A DNA stretch of 64,000 bases from JADKAV01 sp963732355 (GTDB lineage Bacteria; Actinomycetota; Actinomycetes; S36-B12; UBA10799), in the NCBI GenBank assembly GCA_963732355.1, contig CAVSZD010000003.1:62001-126000 (forward strand), given 5' to 3'. Position numbers and translations under genes: made by a program. Positions 60,710 through 64,000 of this stretch are shown here, in pieces. Below the pieces are notes generated by a model. The model was not told where the DNA came from. It saw only the letters and a list, made by a program, of their open reading frames with translations, and made no database searches. How positions within the stretch are numbered: position 1 is the first letter of the stretch; each line of letters opens with the position of its first letter.

Positions 60710-60949
60710 ATGAGTCGAATCTTCTGGGTCGGGGTCGGGGCCGCTGGCGGCATCGTCGCCTACCGCAAGGGCACACAGGCTGTGAACGGTGTGCGCGAGC
60801 GTTCGTTTCGCGAGAACCTGACCAAGGTCGCACGCACTGCCTCCAACGTGGCGGCTTCGGCCCGTTACCTGGCGGCGCTGTCCGCCGATGAGGAGCAGCA
60901 GGCAGGCGTGGTGGACATCCGCACGGCCCCCACCGCCGCCCGCGGGTAG
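60710..60949 (+). CDS. Small membrane-anchored protein before alaS (DUF6167-like)
   Basis: 79 aa. Glycine-rich N-terminal helix (IFWVGVGAAGGIVAYRKG) followed by a short amphipathic helix and a polar tail. Small proteins with this layout stand just upstream of alaS in other actinobacteria; the DUF6167 assignment is from memory of that pattern. Function unknown. Confidence 0.6.
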   Translation: MSRIFWVGVGAAGGIVAYRKGTQAVNGVRERSFRENLTKVARTASNVAASARYLAALSADEEQQAGVVDIRTAPTAARG

Positions 60950-60966
60950 CAGCCCCGGCCTGCAAC

Positions 60967-60972
60967 TAGGCT
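60967..60972 (+). promoter_or_regulatory. -10 box of alaS, leaderless type
   Basis: TAGGCT, seven bases before ATG 60980. Confidence 0.5.
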
Positions 60973-60979
60973 GGCCCCT

Positions 60980-63652
60980 ATGGAATCTGCCGAAATCCGA
61001 CGACGCTTCCTGTCGTTCTTCGAAGAGCGCGGTCACACTGTGGTCCCGAGCGCGTCACTTCTGCTCAACGACCCGACCCTGCTGTTCGTCAACGCCGGCA
61101 TGGTGCCTTTCAAGCCCTACTTCCTGGGCGAAGCGGTCCCGGACTACAAACGGGCAACCAGCGTGCAGAAGGTCGTGCGCACCCTCGACATCGAAGAGGT
61201 CGGCAAGACGACACGTCATGCGTCGTTCTTCCAGATGTGCGGCAACTTCTCATTCGGTGACTACTTCAAAGAAGGCGCCATCCCGATGGCGTGGGACCTT
61301 CTGACCAAGTCAGAGCGCGAAGGTGGATACGGGTTCCCCGAGGACAGACTCTGGGTCACGGTTTACGACGATGACGACGAGGCGGCACGTCTCTGGCAGG
61401 ACCTAGTGGGACTGCCGCCCGAGCGGATCCAGCGAAGGGGGATGCTGGACAACTTCTGGTCGATGGGTGTGCCTGGTCCGTGTGGTCCGTGCAGCGAGAT
61501 CTACTACGACCGCGGACCCGAGTACGGCAAGGAGGGCGGTCCGGTCGTCGACGAGGACCGCTACCTCGAAGTGTGGAACCTGGTCTTCATGCAATTCGAA
61601 CGCGGCGAGGGCCCCGGCAAGGAGGGCTTCCCGATCCTGGGTGAACTGCCCGCCAAGAACATCGACACGGGCCTGGGTCTGGAGCGGATGGCCGCGATCC
61701 TGCAGGGCGTGGACAACATCTACGAGATCGACACCACCCGCGCCACGATCGACACTGCCGTTGACATCACGGGCAGGCCGTACGGTCGCAACCACGCCGA
61801 TGATGTGGCGCTGCGGGTTGTGGCCGACCATTCGCGGACCTGTGCATTCCTGATCGGCGACGGGGTGCTGCCCGGAAACGAGGGCCGCGGTTACGTCCTG
61901 CGCCGCCTTCTGCGCCGAGTGGTGTTCAACATGCGCCTTCTCGGGGCCCACGAACCGACGATGGGTGCGCTGATCAGAAGTGTCATCACCTCGATGTCGC
62001 CTCAGTACCCGAGCCTGACCGGCGAAGCCGGCCGGATCGAGACGATCGCGGTTGGCGAGGAGGAGGCCTTCCGGCAGACCCTGCGCTCCGGAACGTCCGT
62101 ATTCGACACGGCGGTGGCCAACACGAAGTCCCGGGGGGCGGCAACGCTGTCCGGCGCGGATGCGTTCTCTCTGCACGACACATACGGATTCCCCATCGAC
62201 TTGACCCTGGAACTTGCGGCCGAGCAGGGCCTTGAAGTGGACCGTGACGGTTTCACCGAGCTGATGTCTGAACAACGCCAACGGGCCAAGGCCGATGCTG
62301 TCGCACGCAAGGCCGGGGTCACGCCGTTGACCGCCTACCGGGAGGTCATGGAGGCAGCTGGTCGCACCCAGTTCACCGGGTACGACGAGTGGGCGTCTGA
62401 CAGCCTGATCAAGGGCCTGTTGCAGGACGGCGAGTCGGTGGCTTCGGTCAAGGCCGGTGAGCAGGTCGAGGTGATCCTGGACCGCAGCCCGTTCTACGCC
62501 GAAGCGGGTGGGCAGCTCGGCGACCATGGGATCATCCGTCTGGACGACGCGACCGTTCTGCAAGTGGATGACGTTCAGACCCCTGTGCCGGGTCTGTGGG
62601 TCCACCGGGCGCATGTGCTCGAGGGCGAGGCCGCTGTCGGTGCTCGTGCGGTAGGAGAGGTCGACGTCGAGCGGCGCCGGGCCATTTCGCGGGCGCACAC
62701 CGCGACCCACATGATCCACAAGACCTTCCGGGAGATGCTGGGGGAGACGGCCACGCAGATGGGTTCGGAGAACGCCCCCGGTCGACTGCGTTTCGATTTC
62801 CCGTTCCCGAAAGCTGTCCCGGAAAGCGTGCTGCGCGATGCGGAGGAACGGGTCAACACCCTGCTCCTCGAGGACATGACCGTGACCGCGCGGTACATGA
62901 CCCAGCCGGAGGCCCTTGAGATGGGCGCGATGGCCCTGTTCGGTGAGAAGTACGGCGACACGGTGCGAGTGGTGTCTGTGGGGGATTGGGCCCACGAGTT
63001 GTGCGGCGGCACCCATGCCCACCGCTCGGGCCAACTCGGCGTGGTGTCCTTCATCTCAGAGGGCTCGATCGGGTCGGGCGTGCGCCGCGTGGAGGCGCTC
63101 GTGGGCTCAGACGCTTACCAGTACCTGGCTCGTGAGCACCTGCTGGTGTCGGCGCTGAGTTCGATGCTCAAGAGCCCTCGCGAGGACCTCGTCGAGCGCG
63201 TGGGCAGCACGGTTGAGAAGTTGAAGAACGCCGAGAAGGAGTTGGCCAGGCTCAAGCAGGAAGCGATGATGGCAAACATCGACTCGATCATCGGTGATGG
63301 CCGTCAGGTCGGGGAGTTCCGCTTGTGGACGATGCAGGCCCCGAGCGGCACGCAGGCTAAGCAATTGCGCGAGATCGCTCTGACCGGGGTCCGCAAGGCC
63401 GGATCCGCAACGCCGGCGGCGGTTCTTGCCGCGGCCGTGGCTGACGGCAGGGTCAGCCTGATCGCAGCTGTCAACGCCGCGGCCCAGGACGCGGGTCTGT
63501 TCGCAAACGATCTGCTCAACACCGCACTGCCTTCCGTGGAAGGTCGCGGCGGTGGCAAGAAGGACGCCGCCCAAGGGGGAGGGACCAAACCGGAGGGGGT
63601 GCCGCAGGCCTTCGCGGCGGCGACCGCCTACGTCGAGGGTCTGCGGTCGTAG
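60980..63652 (+). CDS. alaS: Alanyl-tRNA synthetase
   Basis: 890 aa. Start MESAEIRRRFLSFFEERGHT, class II core with motif 2-like KVVRTLDIEEVGKTTRHASF, editing domain zinc ligands HTATHMIH and CGGTHAHRSG, and C-terminal oligomerisation domain (coiled coil near 735-760, Gly-rich end). It charges tRNA-Ala and clears Ser/Gly mistakes. ruvX begins at the last base of its stop codon. Confidence 0.97.
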   Translation: MESAEIRRRFLSFFEERGHTVVPSASLLLNDPTLLFVNAGMVPFKPYFLGEAVPDYKRATSVQKVVRTLDIEEVGKTTRHASFFQMCGNFSFGDYFKEGAIPMAWDLLTKSEREGGYGFPEDRLWVTVYDDDDEAARLWQDLVGLPPERIQRRGMLDNFWSMGVPGPCGPCSEIYYDRGPEYGKEGGPVVDEDRYLEVWNLVFMQFERGEGPGKEGFPILGELPAKNIDTGLGLERMAAILQGVDNIYEIDTTRATIDTAVDITGRPYGRNHADDVALRVVADHSRTCAFLIGDGVLPGNEGRGYVLRRLLRRVVFNMRLLGAHEPTMGALIRSVITSMSPQYPSLTGEAGRIETIAVGEEEAFRQTLRSGTSVFDTAVANTKSRGAATLSGADAFSLHDTYGFPIDLTLELAAEQGLEVDRDGFTELMSEQRQRAKADAVARKAGVTPLTAYREVMEAAGRTQFTGYDEWASDSLIKGLLQDGESVASVKAGEQVEVILDRSPFYAEAGGQLGDHGIIRLDDATVLQVDDVQTPVPGLWVHRAHVLEGEAAVGARAVGEVDVERRRAISRAHTATHMIHKTFREMLGETATQMGSENAPGRLRFDFPFPKAVPESVLRDAEERVNTLLLEDMTVTARYMTQPEALEMGAMALFGEKYGDTVRVVSVGDWAHELCGGTHAHRSGQLGVVSFISEGSIGSGVRRVEALVGSDAYQYLAREHLLVSALSSMLKSPREDLVERVGSTVEKLKNAEKELARLKQEAMMANIDSIIGDGRQVGEFRLWTMQAPSGTQAKQLREIALTGVRKAGSATPAAVLAAAVADGRVSLIAAVNAAAQDAGLFANDLLNTALPSVEGRGGGKKDAAQGGGTKPEGVPQAFAAATAYVEGLRS

Positions 63653-64000
63653 TGCGCAGTGGCGTGCGGCTGGCCGTCGATGTGGGCTCGGTGCGCATCG
63701 GGGTGGCACGCAGCGACGCGTCAGGCACCTTGGCGGTCCCCGAGGCCACGTTGAACGCGCGTAAAGACTGGCTGGAGGCTCTGGTCGCTCTGGCGGCCGA
63801 GTACGAGCCCTTGGAGATCATCGTGGGGCTGCCCGTCTCGCTCGACGGCCAGGAGCGGGATGCCGCAACCCGGGCCCGAGAGAGCGCCTCGCAGATCAGC
63901 GCCAGATTGCCCGGGATCCCTGTGCGTCTGGTCGACGAGCGCCTGACAACGGTGGCAGCGCACCACCAATTGCGCGATGCTGGGATGTCACAACGCAAGG
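63652..64000 (+). CDS. ruvX: RuvX/YqgF family putative Holliday junction resolvase, 3' end cut
   Basis: First 116 codons. RNase-H-like start LAVDVGSVRIGVARSDASGT, then EIIVGLPVSLDGQERDAA and LVDERLTTVAAHHQL, all family hallmarks. It is a nuclease implicated in 16S rRNA 5' processing or junction resolution. GTG 63652 overlaps the alaS stop by one base. It runs past the window edge. Confidence 0.93.
   Translation, partial: MRSGVRLAVDVGSVRIGVARSDASGTLAVPEATLNARKDWLEALVALAAEYEPLEIIVGLPVSLDGQERDAATRARESASQISARLPGIPVRLVDERLTTVAAHHQLRDAGMSQRK

Noticed and set aside
1..64000. CRISPR array, prophage, transposon or integrative element
   Set aside because: No spaced direct-repeat array, integrase, transposase, phage gene or tRNA attachment site was seen; gene content is core-like throughout.

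Overview
The window is chromosomal, high-GC DNA from an actinobacterium (class Actinomycetes). Three things point there. It carries a phosphatidylinositol-mannoside block (phosphatidylinositol-phosphate synthase, acyltransferase, PimA). It carries the DUF881/Sbp/GarA/MerR cluster. Many genes start directly behind a TAnnnT box, as in leaderless actinobacterial transcripts. From memory, gene order follows two regions of Mycobacterium tuberculosis: pgsA2 to gcvB (Rv1822-Rv1832), and thrS through pimA, pdxS/T, ruvCAB, secDF, rel, hisS and aspS to alaS and ruvX (Rv2614c-Rv2554c). Here they lie about 2.6 kb apart. I cannot assign a genus. There is no prophage, insertion sequence, CRISPR array, rRNA or tRNA gene.

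Layout. 1-5014: a partial CbbX-type AAA+ ATPase, a 33-codon ORF with its own terminator, then a lipase, an SDR, a CYTH phosphatase, an exported protein and a second tunnel-fold-like protein. 5127-10931 (minus): an SLC13-type permease and a potA-potD-potB-potC polyamine-type ABC operon with a 14-bp hairpin between potD and potB. 11079-23543: mixed genes, including a FrnE-type oxidoreductase, SGNH hydrolase, aquaglyceroporin, L,D-transpeptidase-like protein, YihY, a copper monooxygenase-like lipoprotein, amidase, WS/DGAT acyltransferase, TerC, AzlCD and a secreted HExxH protein. 24239-32240: pgsA, DUF881-sbp-DUF881, gcvH, FHA, FtsR-like MerR, DUF151 nuclease, second MerR, gcvP. 32268-34802: antiporter, HAD phosphatase, hotdog thioesterase. 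34855-45564: thrS, HIT, a degenerate EF-G-like gene, PIM synthesis, pdxST, yebC and a second WS/DGAT with a lysine-rich tail. 45639-64000: ruvCAB, yajC-secD-secF, rel, DUF349, cyclophilin, metallo-beta-lactamase-fold hydrolase, hisS, aspS, rarA, alaS and partial ruvX.

How the genes work together. Most of the right two thirds is core housekeeping in tightly coupled operons, with many ATGA/GTGA stop-start overlaps. The lipid theme is strong: a monoacylglycerol-lipase-like enzyme, two WS/DGATs, two CDP-alcohol phosphatidyltransferases and PIM synthesis.

Caveat. Four genes (potC, an SGNH hydrolase, gcvP, and hisS, normally essential) are each broken by what looks like one inserted base. Because hisS is among them, sequence or assembly error is more likely than real gene decay. 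gcvP also lacks a canonical start where its conserved N-terminus begins (ATA in place of ATG). No classical accessory island is visible. The least explained items are the 33-codon ORF with terminator, the paired tunnel-fold genes, the degenerate EF-G-like protein and the copper lipoprotein.
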